From Picosynechococcus sp. PCC 7003 (GTDB lineage: Bacteria; Cyanobacteriota; Cyanobacteriia; Cyanobacteriales; MRBY01), in NCBI RefSeq assembly GCF_001693255.1, contig NZ_CP016474.1:2993092-3057091 (forward strand): a stretch of DNA of 64,000 bases, given 5' to 3'. The notes below the pieces were generated by a model that was given only the letters and a program-made list of their open reading frames with translations, was not told the origin of the DNA and did not search any database. Positions 8,614 to 17,589 of this stretch are shown here, one piece after another. Position numbers and translations under genes: made by a program. Position 1 is the stretch's first letter; each line of letters opens with the position of its first letter.

Positions 8614-9804
8614 TTGATTACCAGTGCCTATCTCCATCTCCCCTTTTGTTTACGTCGCTGTTTTTACTGTGATTTTCCGATTACGGTGACGGGGGAAAAA
8701 CAAACGGCGGGCATTCGCGCCCAAATGGAAGTATATGGGGCCTGGCTCTGTCGGGAAATTCAGACAACACCGATCCTAGGGGGCAAGTTACAGACAATTT
8801 TCTTTGGGGGGGGTACGCCTTCTTTATTTCCGGTTGACCTCTTGGAGAAAGTTTTAAGTACCCTTGATCAGCGATTTGGTATTGCCCAGGGGGCCGAAAT
8901 TTCCTTAGAGATCGACCCAGGCACATTTTCTTTAGAACAATTGATCTGGTACAAAAATATTGGCATTTCCCGTTTAAGCCTTGGGGTACAAGCTTTTCAG
9001 GATAATTTACTGGCCAACTGTGGGCGATCGCACAGGGTAATAAATATATTTACTGCGTGTGATCACCTGGAGCGATCGCAGATCCCCTGGAGTTTGGATC
9101 TGATCTCCGGATTACCGGATCAGACCCTCGATGATTGGCAGGCTTCCCTTGATCAGGCGATCGCCCTCAACCCCCACCACATTTCCTGCTATGACCTGGT
9201 GATCGAACCCCAAACCCCCTTTGGCAAACAATACGAACCCGGTGAAGGCCCGCTCCCTTCCGATGAAAATACTGCCGCCATGTATCGCCTCGCCAGTGAA
9301 ACCCTCCAGCGGGCGGGTTATGACCACTACGAAATATCCAACTACGCCAAACCGGATTACCAATGTCGCCATAATCGCGTGTATTGGGAAAATCGCCCCT
9401 ACTACGGTTTTGGCATGGGGGCTGCCAGCTTTACCCAAAACCAACGCTTTTCTCGGCCCCGCACCCGCGCTGCATACTACGCCTGGGTTGAACAATATGA
9501 AGACAATCACGGCATCTTAAATGTGGAGCCTTTAACAAAAGGCGATCGCCTCCTTGAAACCTTAATGCTGGGTCTGCGTTTAACGGAGGGTTTAGACCTA
9601 TCTCAACTGATCACAGAGTTCGGCCAGAGCAATGTGGATCGAATTCTAGAAATCCTGAAACCTGCTTTTCAGAAAGACTGGGCTGTCCTTTCCCCCACAA
9701 CGCCACCGCGCCTTGCCCTGAGCGATCCAGAAGGGTTACTGTTCTCCAACACGATTCTCGCGGAACTTTTTCACCACCTCGACCCAGAAAACCCCGTAGA
9801 ATAA
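8614..9804 (+). CDS. hemW: HemW-like radical SAM protein (coproporphyrinogen oxidase family)
   Basis: A 396-residue radical SAM enzyme. The cluster-binding motif C-L-R-R-C-F-Y-C-D-F sits at residues 12-21, and F-F-G-G-G-T-P-S (SAM-binding) near residue 63. The C-terminal HemN-like domain carries the conserved H-N-R-V-Y-W and G-F-G-M-G-A-A-S motifs. HemW members lack the extra N-terminal cysteine of true oxygen-independent HemN and act in heme trafficking; that assignment is by family. The first in-frame start is a TTG at 8614, and a GAGG at about 8600 supports it; no ATG precedes the cluster motif. It ends 30 bases before the next gene on the same strand. Confidence 0.85.
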   Translation: MITSAYLHLPFCLRRCFYCDFPITVTGEKQTAGIRAQMEVYGAWLCREIQTTPILGGKLQTIFFGGGTPSLFPVDLLEKVLSTLDQRFGIAQGAEISLEIDPGTFSLEQLIWYKNIGISRLSLGVQAFQDNLLANCGRSHRVINIFTACDHLERSQIPWSLDLISGLPDQTLDDWQASLDQAIALNPHHISCYDLVIEPQTPFGKQYEPGEGPLPSDENTAAMYRLASETLQRAGYDHYEISNYAKPDYQCRHNRVYWENRPYYGFGMGAASFTQNQRFSRPRTRAAYYAWVEQYEDNHGILNVEPLTKGDRLLETLMLGLRLTEGLDLSQLITEFGQSNVDRILEILKPAFQKDWAVLSPTTPPRLALSDPEGLLFSNTILAELFHHLDPENPVE

Positions 9805-9834
9805 TCACGCCTTCCCCTTTCTCTTTCCCTAACT

Positions 9835-10773
9835 ATGATTGATCTTTTCCAGAAAAAAATCCTTGTCACTGGTGGTGCCGGCTTCCTTGGTCAACAGGTA
9901 ATTCAGCAACTGATCCAAGCAGGGGCTCAACCCGAAAATATTGCTGTTCCCCGTTCCTCAAATTGTGACCTCCGCCAACTAGAAGCCTGTCAAAAAGCCG
10001 TTCACGGCCAAGATATCGTCATTCACCTGGCTGCCCACGTGGGGGGGATTGGCCTCAACCGCGAGAAACCTGCGGAACTTTTTTATGACAACTTAATGAT
10101 GGGCACCCAACTGATCCACAGTGCCTACGAAGCCGGGATCGAAAAGTTTGTCTGTGTCGGAACAATTTGCGCTTACCCAAAATTCACCCCTGTACCCTTT
10201 AAGGAAGAAGACCTTTGGGCCGGCTATCCTGAAGAAACCAATGCGCCCTACGGCATTGCGAAAAAAGCACTCCTCGTTCAATTAGAAGCCTACCGTCTGC
10301 AATATGGTTTCAATGGTATTTACCTACTCCCAGTTAATCTCTATGGCCCTGGGGATAACTTCAAACCGGAAAGCTCCCATGTGATCCCTGCTTTAATCCG
10401 TAAAGTCTATGAAGCGCAACAGGCAGGAATTAAACAGCTCAAGGTTTGGGGAGATGGCAGCCCGACCAGAGAATTTCTCCACGCGACGGATGCGGCACGG
10501 GGCATTGTCTTAGGTACGCAAAAATATAACGAGGCAGCATCAATCAACCTCGGAACCAATACAGAAATCTCGATCAAGGATTTGGTGGAGTTAATTTGTG
10601 AACTGATGGCCTTTGACGGAGAGCTTATCTGGGAGACAGATCAGCCCAATGGACAACCCCGCCGTTGCCTAGATACCCAGAAAGCCAAGGAGAAATTTGG
10701 TTTCGAGGCAGCGATTGGTTTACAGCAGGGTTTACAGGAAACGATTGATTGGTATCGTCAAAATCCTGGGTAA
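9835..10773 (+). CDS. wcaG: GDP-L-fucose synthase (SDR epimerase/reductase)
   Basis: Converts GDP-4-keto-6-deoxymannose to GDP-L-fucose with NADPH, supplying fucose for cell-surface polysaccharide. In the 312-residue protein the Rossmann motif T-G-G-A-G-F-L-G is at residues 13-20 and H-L-A-A-H-V-G-G near 63-70. The active site shows V-G-T-I-C-A-Y-P, where Thr replaces the usual Ser, and P-Y-G-I-A-K-K, giving the YxxxK pair. V-N-L-Y-G-P-G-D-N-F is characteristic of the family. The usual partner, GDP-mannose dehydratase (gmd), is not in this window. A hairpin at 10835-10854 separates it from the convergent desaturase gene. Confidence 0.9.
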   Translation: MIDLFQKKILVTGGAGFLGQQVIQQLIQAGAQPENIAVPRSSNCDLRQLEACQKAVHGQDIVIHLAAHVGGIGLNREKPAELFYDNLMMGTQLIHSAYEAGIEKFVCVGTICAYPKFTPVPFKEEDLWAGYPEETNAPYGIAKKALLVQLEAYRLQYGFNGIYLLPVNLYGPGDNFKPESSHVIPALIRKVYEAQQAGIKQLKVWGDGSPTREFLHATDAARGIVLGTQKYNEAASINLGTNTEISIKDLVELICELMAFDGELIWETDQPNGQPRRCLDTQKAKEKFGFEAAIGLQQGLQETIDWYRQNPG

Positions 10774-10834
10774 TTTTTTTCAGATCATCTTTCCCCAAAG
10801 GAACAGTGGCTCAGAATTCTCCCAGGCTAAAAAA

Positions 10835-10854
10835 ATCTCCCCTTCAGGGGAGAT
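10835..10854 (-). terminator. Intrinsic terminator of the desaturase gene
   Basis: An 8-bp perfect stem ATCTCCCC / GGGGAGAT with a TTCA loop. Read on the minus strand it is followed directly by a run of T residues, ten bases after the desaturase stop. On the plus strand it may also serve wcaG, though the T run is missing there. Confidence 0.85.
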
Positions 10855-10863
10855 AAATCAAAA

Positions 10864-11763
10864 CTATCGATTCATTGCACCGTGGAGGTCTGCTTGGTTT
10901 GGTTGTTTGAGTTTACTGGCCAATCCTATACGTTCTAGTAAACGGATAAAGGAATAGGTAAAGTCTGGTAAGTATTTCACCTCACCTTTTTGGATTGTGA
11001 TCCCGTGGCGCACCGACCAACCAAAGGCATGGTGTAGATTATGCCAACCTTCTCCGAGGGCCAGAACCGCAACCCAAGCGTTATTACGGCTGTGGTCAGT
11101 GGTTTGAAAGGGCTGGTCGCCCCACTTGTGACAGACGGAATTTACTAAGGCAACCCCGTGAAACAGGAGGGTGGTGCTGATGAAAAATGCTGCCAAATAT
11201 TCCAGGCCACCGACCCAGTAGGACAAAGCTCCCAGGGTAATAAGGGGGACAAAATGAAAGCGATCAATCAGCTTGAGGATCGGATCTCGCTCAATGTCGG
11301 CGGGTAATTTTTTCGGGAAGGTATTGGGAGAAATGAGCCAGCGGTAATGGGCCCACCAAAACCCTTCCTCAGAGCTGTGGGGATCACCTGGATGATCGCT
11401 AAAACGGTGGTGATCTTCGTGGTGAGCTTTCCACCAACTAGGCCCCATTTGACCGGCAGAGGCCGTGATAAAGCTGCCGATCCATTTCACCCAAGGGGAA
11501 GCTTGGTAGGCTTTGTGGGTGAGGAGACGGTGGTAAATGGCGGTGGTGCCGAGCATTCTCAGCCAGTACCAAAAAACAATCCAGAGTACAGCCCCCCAAC
11601 TGAGACCAGTGAAAAAGGCGATCGCCATGCCGAGATGACAAAGGATAATCCAAATTGGGCCAGTGGCATAGCTAAGGAGAGTTAGCCTAGAGTAGTTGCG
11701 GGGACGATTAGGTTGTGGTGGTGTAGAGGGAATCGGGTCAAGAACGTTGCTGTGATGCGTCAA
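10864..11763 (-). CDS. Acyl-lipid/acyl-CoA delta-9-type fatty acid desaturase
   Basis: A 299-residue integral membrane di-iron desaturase that introduces a double bond into membrane acyl chains. The three histidine boxes are H-R-L-L-T-H (about residue 78), H-E-D-H-H (about 115) and H-N-L-H-H (about 243), the pattern of stearoyl-type delta-9 desaturases. Hydrophobic segments flank them at about 30-70 and 170-205. The N-terminus is longer and Pro-rich compared with classical cyanobacterial DesC as I remember it, and the box spacing looks more like the bacterial acyl-CoA desaturase group, so I do not assign desC. Likely responsive to temperature, but no regulatory site was recognised. Confidence 0.88.
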   Translation of the reverse strand: MTHHSNVLDPIPSTPPQPNRPRNYSRLTLLSYATGPIWIILCHLGMAIAFFTGLSWGAVLWIVFWYWLRMLGTTAIYHRLLTHKAYQASPWVKWIGSFITASAGQMGPSWWKAHHEDHHRFSDHPGDPHSSEEGFWWAHYRWLISPNTFPKKLPADIERDPILKLIDRFHFVPLITLGALSYWVGGLEYLAAFFISTTLLFHGVALVNSVCHKWGDQPFQTTDHSRNNAWVAVLALGEGWHNLHHAFGWSVRHGITIQKGEVKYLPDFTYSFIRLLERIGLASKLKQPNQADLHGAMNR

Positions 11764-11855
11764 AATACTTTCCTAACGAGTTGAGAATATCTTCTATAAA
11801 ACCGTGCTTTTACATAACTTTACAACTCATGAGTTGCGAATCCGTTACAGCCAAG

Positions 11856-12524
11856 TTAAATAAATTCGGAAATATCTTCGTCACAGTCATCGGCCAAGTA
11901 AGACAGGGAGCGGAAACGGAGGCCGACCAATTGTTCATAGAGAGGGTTCAGTTTGCACATCGGCGGAATATGGACAATTTTCTTGCCAAATAGCTTGATG
12001 TCGCGCTCAAAGGGGCATTGGGGCGGCACCATTTTGCAGATGAAGCGGGCGACACGGGGATCGTCAATGTCCATGCCATCGAGCCAGTTACGGATCGGTT
12101 TGAGAGCGTCAAGGTGGACTTCAGGTTGGGGGGTTTCGGTGGTGACAGTTTCCGGGTCGTAGAGGGTCTTTTCGAGGTTGTGGAGGGCACTGAGATTGAC
12201 CCCAAGGGCTTGCCCAAAGGCTTTGATCTGGTCGGCTTCGACAAGGGAATAAACACCATCGGCGATCGCCATCATGACCGCTGTCCGGAGAAAGTTTTCG
12301 CGGATATTCGGCTCTTCTCCAAGATCCGCCGCCAACTCTTGACCCGTAATTGGCTCTAAGTCCCCTAAGCTGCTATGGGGCGCAAGCTCATCCTGAGTCA
12401 GCTGGACAATGAGCTCTTGCTCCTCGCTATCAAAATGACCATCGGCCCAGGCAATGGTCAGCAGTCCCCGTAACCAAGCCGTGATTTGGCGATCGCTGTA
12501 GACAGTTGTGCTCGCAGAACTCAT
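11856..12524 (-). CDS. TerB-like plus Mo-nitro_C domain protein
   Basis: A 222-residue protein with two domains. Residues about 10-120 resemble TerB/tellurite-resistance helical bundles (A-W-A-D-G-H-F-D-S-E-E-Q-E-L, then M-A-I-A-D-G-V-Y). The last 85 residues match the 'Mo-dependent nitrogenase C-terminus' family (PF06967): W-L-D-G-M-D-I-D-D-P, C-K-M-V-P-P-Q-C-P-F-E-R-D-I and H-I-P-P-M-C-K-L-N-P-L-Y, with conserved cysteines. The name is misleading: the domain occurs in non-fixing cyanobacteria and no nif gene is seen here. ATG 12524 is preferred over an upstream start at 12566. Function unknown; the Cys/His content suggests metal binding. Confidence 0.8.
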   Translation of the reverse strand: MSSASTTVYSDRQITAWLRGLLTIAWADGHFDSEEQELIVQLTQDELAPHSSLGDLEPITGQELAADLGEEPNIRENFLRTAVMMAIADGVYSLVEADQIKAFGQALGVNLSALHNLEKTLYDPETVTTETPQPEVHLDALKPIRNWLDGMDIDDPRVARFICKMVPPQCPFERDIKLFGKKIVHIPPMCKLNPLYEQLVGLRFRSLSYLADDCDEDISEFI

Positions 12525-12744
12525 AGCTGTTTCAAAAATCTGTAACTCTCCCCCCATTGTAGGCAAGAAATTAAGAAGCCATAGAAAAATACGCCCAAAT
12601 TAACCCATAGCTAAATAAAATCAAGCTTTAATTATCAATATTCTAGGATGATTTATGTCAATCTATCAAGTAATTTCTGCAGTTTTATAAATTTATAACG
12701 ATCTAATTTCCTGAAAACTATTTTGTGATTAATAGAGTGACTTT

Positions 12745-13863
12745 TTACGTATTTGTTGGGGGCATTTCAAAACCTAAAGTAAAACAAAACTTAGCACCTT
12801 GATCAACTTGTGGTTCGGCCCAGATTTGTCCCCGGTGTACTTCAATAATGCGCCTAACGATTGCTAAACCAACTCCCGTTCCTTCAAATTCAGATCGGGT
12901 GTGCAGTCGCTTAAATGGCAAAAAAATATCTTCTAAGTGCTCTGCGTTAAAACCAACACCATTATCTTCGAGACAATAGATTTGGGAATCAATTTTATAA
13001 AATTTTATTTGGGGATTTGTGACTTTACTGGTGTATTTCCAGGCATTTTCAAATAGGTTCTCAAAAGCCATCTTGAGCAGCGGGCGATCGCCTATCGTGA
13101 TCACACCTGGCTCGATTTTAACTTCTATCGATCGATCGGGTGTTTCGCCTTGGAGATCCTGAACAATTTCTGTGGCAATTTCACTTAAATTAATCATCTC
13201 AAGGGTCAATTGCTTTTCTTTAATTTCTGCAAGGCGCATCAGGTCAGAAATAATATTATTCATCTCCTTCGCGGAATTCGCAATAATATCTAAAGACTCT
13301 AAGGTGTCTGCATCAAACGTATTAACATCACCTAAAAGAAAGTCACAAAACCCTAATAATTTCGTTAATGGGCGCCGCAAATCATGGGAAACCATATAGT
13401 TAAAGGATTTTAGATCTTGATTAATTTGAGCTAACTGTTTGTTCTTTTCTTCAAGCTCCTGGGCATTACGAAGAATCTTAAGTTGATTTTCAACGCGAAC
13501 AAGCACTTCATACATATCAAAGGGCTTATTAATATAGTCAACGCCTCCTAAGGAAAAGGCCTTTACTTTGTCGAAAACATCATTTAACGCGCTAATGAAA
13601 ATGATTGGAATTTTTGCGGTGACTGGGTCAGCCTTTAACCGTTGACAAACGCCATAACCATCCAGGATAGGCATTTTAATATCCAATAGGATCAAATCGG
13701 GAGGATCGACTGCAACTGCTTTGAGGGCTTGTTTGCCATTAATAACTTGTCGCACTTCATGGCCCTTTTCAACTAAAATTTCTGAAAGGAGTTGTAGATT
13801 TTCAGGAACATCGTCAACAATTAATATATCGCCCCGGTGCTTCAGATAAGAATCTTGAATCAT
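12745..13863 (-). CDS. Response regulator-histidine kinase hybrid
   Basis: A 372-residue cytoplasmic signalling protein with an N-terminal receiver and a C-terminal kinase. In the receiver the acidic pocket is V-D-D near residue 16 and the phospho-acceptor is D61 in L-I-L-L-D-I-K-M-P, with the conserved K in I-N-K-P-F. A coiled coil (about 125-150) links to the HisKA box F-N-Y-M-V-S-H-D-L-R-R-P, with H160. The ATPase boxes are N-L-F-E-N-A-W-K-Y, E-D-N-G-V-G-F and G-T-G-V-G-L-A. No sensor or membrane segment is present, so input probably arrives through phosphorylation of D61. No cognate output gene is adjacent. Confidence 0.9.
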   Translation of the reverse strand: MIQDSYLKHRGDILIVDDVPENLQLLSEILVEKGHEVRQVINGKQALKAVAVDPPDLILLDIKMPILDGYGVCQRLKADPVTAKIPIIFISALNDVFDKVKAFSLGGVDYINKPFDMYEVLVRVENQLKILRNAQELEEKNKQLAQINQDLKSFNYMVSHDLRRPLTKLLGFCDFLLGDVNTFDADTLESLDIIANSAKEMNNIISDLMRLAEIKEKQLTLEMINLSEIATEIVQDLQGETPDRSIEVKIEPGVITIGDRPLLKMAFENLFENAWKYTSKVTNPQIKFYKIDSQIYCLEDNGVGFNAEHLEDIFLPFKRLHTRSEFEGTGVGLAIVRRIIEVHRGQIWAEPQVDQGAKFCFTLGFEMPPTNT

Positions 13864-14055
13864 AATGCTTAAAGCTCACCACATTGGCTTTGGAATCGCC
13901 ATTAGTATGATGCCATTGAAATGATTAGAATTGTGTGCGTTAAAATATTGATTTCTGTTAAATTTTTGTCTTCCTTTAATTATTTTAGAAAAATATAAAG
14001 AGTTCAAAAAGTATGCCAGATGGATTGAACAATAATCATTTTAGCGATACAAACG

Positions 14056-15672
14056 TTAAAATTCTGCAGCGCTACGAATTGTGTGTGAATTTTTAGTGGT
14101 GGGATGAACAAAAGTTAAGGCCGTGGCCTGGAGATGGAGACGGGGGGCGGCATGGTTGCCATAGAGGCGATCGCCTAGGATCGGATTATTTAACCCGTCG
14201 GGGTGGGCGCAATGTACCCGCAGCTGGTGGGTGCGGCCTGTAATCGGCTTGAGTTTGAGGCGATGGGAGTCTAATTTGTGGAAATGGGTTTCGCTGGGTT
14301 TACCCCGTTGGGCATCTACTTTTTGTCGGGGGCGATCGCCAGGGTCAGCCCAGAGAGGGAGAGTAATCATTCCTGCCGAAAGCTGAATTTTTTCCTCTAG
14401 TAAGGCTTCATATTCTTTGTGGATCTGGCGGCGGCGAAACTGGGTTTGGAGATCCTGTTGGGCAGTGGCATTTTTCGCAAACAAAAGAATCCCGGAAGTG
14501 TCTTGATCGAGGCGATGGACGAGAAAAATATTCTGATAATCGCGGCGTAACCGGGAAAAAGCGCTGTCATAGGTCTGGCTACTGCGCCCTGGAATCGACG
14601 GGAGGCCAGCAGGTTTATGGATGGCGATTAAACTTTGGTCTTCGTAGATAATTTTTAGGGGAATTTCCGGGGTCGTCAAAATATCTTGAAAAGACTTTCC
14701 CCCCAAGCCAGATAACAAAAAGCCGAGGATCGGCTGGCAGCGTTCTTCGCAGGCGAGATAGAATTCTCCCGCTTGTTTGTCGGTACTGTTTTTTCCCCAC
14801 CAAAATTCTGCCATCGCGATCGGTTTAAGCTGGTGTTTCGCGGCGTAATTGAGAAGTTTGGGGGCGCAACAATCGCCGGTGCCGGTGGGTAGGCCAGTGG
14901 GAAAGAGATCGGCGATCGCCTTTGATTCCCCGTTGAAATTTTTGAGACGATAGACTTGGTGCATCCGTTTTTGGAGGGTGCGAGACAGGGTTTGGCGGCG
15001 TTGGCGGAGGCTCTGTAAATCTTGATCAGCCTGGTGAATGATCGCGGCGAGGGGGTCAATTTCTTGATCCCTTGCTTGTTTGAGGTCGCGCTTGTGGTTA
15101 CTTTCCTGGCGACTTTCTTCCTCTAAAGCGGTGAGCACTTGCGCTAATTCAGACCCAGTTAAATTAGCTTGGGAAACCTCTCGTTTTTGACGGCGAGCTT
15201 GTTTTTTTTGGCGGCGTTCTGCGTTGAACTGCTCAATTTTTGCTTGCCATTGTTGCTGGAGAGTTTGATATTTTTTCCGTTCTGGTAAGGTTTCGAGGCG
15301 CTGTATTTCCCGACGGATCTGGCGTAACTGGGCGAGGATTTCTTGTTCTTCTAAAATCAGGCGATCGCCTCCATCCATCGGCGGCACCCAACCGGGGAGA
15401 ACTTTTTGGCCTTTGAGCAGTCCCGAAAATGCCTTGAGAAATACCCGTTGCCCGGTGGCCGTTTCTGCTAGCAATACCCCATACATTTTCCCTTCCCAAC
15501 TGAAATCCGGATTTTCCCGAAGCTCTGCCATTAACCCTTGGGCGATCGCCTCGGCATTTTGGGTGCGGGGTAGGCGGCAAAGTTGTTTCGTCGCTGGACA
15601 AATTCCCTCATACCAAGCGGTGACAACATCAGGCTCAAATTGCGGTTGATAAGGGAACAGGGGCGAAGACAT
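14056..15672 (-). CDS. RluA-family pseudouridine synthase with long N-terminal extension
   Basis: The last 200 residues are an RluA-type RNA pseudouridine synthase: I-Y-E-D-Q-S-L-I-A-I-H-K-P-A-G-L-P, then H-R-L-D-Q-D-T-S-G (catalytic Asp) and G-R-T-H-Q-L-R-V-H. It would isomerise uridines in rRNA or tRNA. The protein is 538 residues, far longer than RluA or RluC. The first 330 residues hold a conserved-looking head with two aromatic/Cys segments and a highly charged coiled coil (about 115-240, many Arg/Gln/Glu). The region near 270-320 has C-C-A-P-K-L-L-N-Y-A and E-F-W-W-G. I believe this long form also exists in other bacteria as a separate subfamily. RNA target unknown. Confidence 0.85.
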   Translation of the reverse strand: MSSPLFPYQPQFEPDVVTAWYEGICPATKQLCRLPRTQNAEAIAQGLMAELRENPDFSWEGKMYGVLLAETATGQRVFLKAFSGLLKGQKVLPGWVPPMDGGDRLILEEQEILAQLRQIRREIQRLETLPERKKYQTLQQQWQAKIEQFNAERRQKKQARRQKREVSQANLTGSELAQVLTALEEESRQESNHKRDLKQARDQEIDPLAAIIHQADQDLQSLRQRRQTLSRTLQKRMHQVYRLKNFNGESKAIADLFPTGLPTGTGDCCAPKLLNYAAKHQLKPIAMAEFWWGKNSTDKQAGEFYLACEERCQPILGFLLSGLGGKSFQDILTTPEIPLKIIYEDQSLIAIHKPAGLPSIPGRSSQTYDSAFSRLRRDYQNIFLVHRLDQDTSGILLFAKNATAQQDLQTQFRRRQIHKEYEALLEEKIQLSAGMITLPLWADPGDRPRQKVDAQRGKPSETHFHKLDSHRLKLKPITGRTHQLRVHCAHPDGLNNPILGDRLYGNHAAPRLHLQATALTFVHPTTKNSHTIRSAAEF

Positions 15673-15750
15673 CGAAGCGCTAAAGAGTAAGGAGTGTGGC
15701 CCTCTATTTTAGTGGAAAGTAGAAATTTCCCAGAGGTTCAAGCCAGCGAC

Positions 15751-16617
15751 CTAAACCTGAGGCTCCACCATGACACCAGAGCGAGTTTGGAGGTGCTGTT
15801 GGAGCTTGCGGGGATGATCAGTAATGAAATAGTCGATATTTTGTGCAGTGAGGCGATCAATTTGGGCTAATTCTTGGGCGAACTTTTTCGGGTTTTTGTG
15901 GGGCGGCGAAAAAATTGTCCAAGCACCAACGGCCAATTGGTGTTGATGGAGTCGCTGAATGGTTTGTTTTTTAAACAGATTAACATTGAGACTGACTAAG
16001 CTGGCATCGAGAATTTTTTCTAAAATGCGACTTTCGGTAAATTTGCGAACAAGTAGATTTTTAGTTACTAAAGGCGAGTAGAGAATGCCTGTTTCAATGG
16101 GGTGATGGGTGAATTTAAGCCACATCAAAGCCCAAATACTAAAGGATGTGACAAATACCTCCTGTTGCAGCTCCATTTTTTCGATCAGTTGGGCAACGGC
16201 AATACCTGTTTTCCGTTGTTGGAGGTTGAGGCGGGGCGCTTTCATCTCGATGTTGATCAACAATTTGCCCCGCAGTTCACCCAGGACATCTTCAAGGAGG
16301 GGAATTTTTTCGCGTTGGGGATAGGTATAGGTTTGTTTGCCGATTTTGAGGGAATCTTTAATGTGTAGGGTTTGGATTTCTGGCCAGGTCATTTCCGTAA
16401 TTTTCCCCGTGACCCCTGTCAGCCGCTTGGTATAAAGGTCATGGAAAACCACTAATTTGCCATCTTTTGTGAGGAAAGTATCGAGTTCAATGCCGTCTAA
16501 ACCCAAGGCGATCGCCTTTTGGAAACCCGCCATGGTATTTTCTTGGTGATCGGTCACAACCCCCCGATGGCCGAAGATTAGGGGACGTGCGGACGGCTGA
16601 AAAAATCTCGATTGCAT
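15751..16617 (-). CDS. Glycerophosphodiester phosphodiesterase (GDPD)
   Basis: A 288-residue enzyme that hydrolyses glycerophosphodiesters to an alcohol and glycerol 3-phosphate. Motifs are G-H-R-G (about 17-20), E-N-T-M, G-L-D-G-I-E-L-D (about 36-43) and V-F-H-D (about 54-57), which supply the catalytic His pair and the metal-binding Glu/Asp residues. A later N-I-E-M-K and W-T-I-F complete the TIM barrel, and T-D-H-P closes it. No signal peptide is visible, so it is probably cytoplasmic. It lies at the edge of a region rich in glycerol 3-phosphate enzymes (glpK, glpD, gpsA, ggpS), which may be more than coincidence, but it is not in an operon with them. Confidence 0.88.
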   Translation of the reverse strand: MQSRFFQPSARPLIFGHRGVVTDHQENTMAGFQKAIALGLDGIELDTFLTKDGKLVVFHDLYTKRLTGVTGKITEMTWPEIQTLHIKDSLKIGKQTYTYPQREKIPLLEDVLGELRGKLLINIEMKAPRLNLQQRKTGIAVAQLIEKMELQQEVFVTSFSIWALMWLKFTHHPIETGILYSPLVTKNLLVRKFTESRILEKILDASLVSLNVNLFKKQTIQRLHQHQLAVGAWTIFSPPHKNPKKFAQELAQIDRLTAQNIDYFITDHPRKLQQHLQTRSGVMVEPQV

Positions 16618-16714
16618 CGCGGAAAAATCCTCTAATCACTGCTTCCACGGTAAAAAGTAACGGCGCGACAGGGCATAATGGGAACGGTAAACTTTACAAA
16701 CAGTTACAAATTCC

Positions 16715-17569
16715 ATGACATCTGCGGCGGTTTCCCTCGATAAAGTCACCAAGATTTTTAGCAAAGTCCCGGTGGTCAATGAACTTTCCTTTGAGATTCA
16801 AGCCGGGGAAATGTATGGTCTGTTGGGGCCGAATGGCGCAGGGAAATCGACCACGATCCGGATGCTGATCACCCTTACTGAACCTACCGGGGGCAAAATC
16901 TACATCGCCGGGGAAGACGTCATGCAAAATCGCGCCCATGCCAAACGCAACATTGGCGTGGTGCTGCAACAGATGAGCGTTGATGTTGATCTCACGGTTT
17001 GGGAAAATCTGGAGTTCCATGGTCGTCTACACCATATTCCTAACCCCCGCCGGCAACGCTTAATTCGTCAGTCCCTAGAGTATGTGGAACTGAGCGATCG
17101 CCGCGATGCGATGGTCAAAACCCTTTCAGGGGGCATGAAACGTCGCGTCCAAATTGCCCGGGCTTTGTTGCATGAGCCGAAAATTTTGTTTCTGGATGAA
17201 CCCACCGTTGGCCTCGATCCCCAAACCCGTCGCCGCCTCTGGGAAATTATTCGCGACCTCAACAAAAATGGGATGACGATTCTCCTCACCACCCACTACA
17301 TGGAGGAAGCCGCTACCCTTTGCGATCGCATTGGCATTATGGAAGCAGGTCGCCTGATCGACGAAGGCACTTTTGAAGAACTGCAAGCAAAACACGGTAA
17401 GGGTTTAGTGGTTAAACAAAAAGGTGATCGCTGGGAATACAAATTTTTCCCGACTCTCCAGGAAGCAGAACATTACCTCGACAGCTTGCCAGATAAGACC
17501 AGCATGATGGTGCGGGAATCAAACCTCGAAGATATTTTCGTGGAACTCACCGGGCGGCAGTTGGACTAA
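16715..17569 (+). CDS. DrrA/CcmA-type ABC transporter ATPase, permease not adjacent
   Basis: A 284-residue ATPase of the ABC-2 exporter class. Walker A G-P-N-G-A-G-K-S-T is at 38-46, the signature L-S-G-G-M-K-R-R at about 135-142, and Walker B I-L-F-L-D-E-P with V-G-L-D follows, then the H-loop T-T-H-Y-M-E-E-A. The C-terminal extension with E-L-Q-A-K-H-G and L-E-D-I-F-V-E-L is typical of the DrrA branch. The next gene is on the other strand and is not a permease, so the partner membrane protein must be elsewhere. Substrate cannot be inferred. Confidence 0.85.
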   Translation: MTSAAVSLDKVTKIFSKVPVVNELSFEIQAGEMYGLLGPNGAGKSTTIRMLITLTEPTGGKIYIAGEDVMQNRAHAKRNIGVVLQQMSVDVDLTVWENLEFHGRLHHIPNPRRQRLIRQSLEYVELSDRRDAMVKTLSGGMKRRVQIARALLHEPKILFLDEPTVGLDPQTRRRLWEIIRDLNKNGMTILLTTHYMEEAATLCDRIGIMEAGRLIDEGTFEELQAKHGKGLVVKQKGDRWEYKFFPTLQEAEHYLDSLPDKTSMMVRESNLEDIFVELTGRQLD

Positions 17570-17589
17570 GGTTTGGACTGAGTAAACAC

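Noticed and set aside
11856-12524. Mo-nitro_C domain as evidence of nitrogen fixation
   Set aside because: The domain is widespread in non-fixing cyanobacteria and no nif genes occur here.
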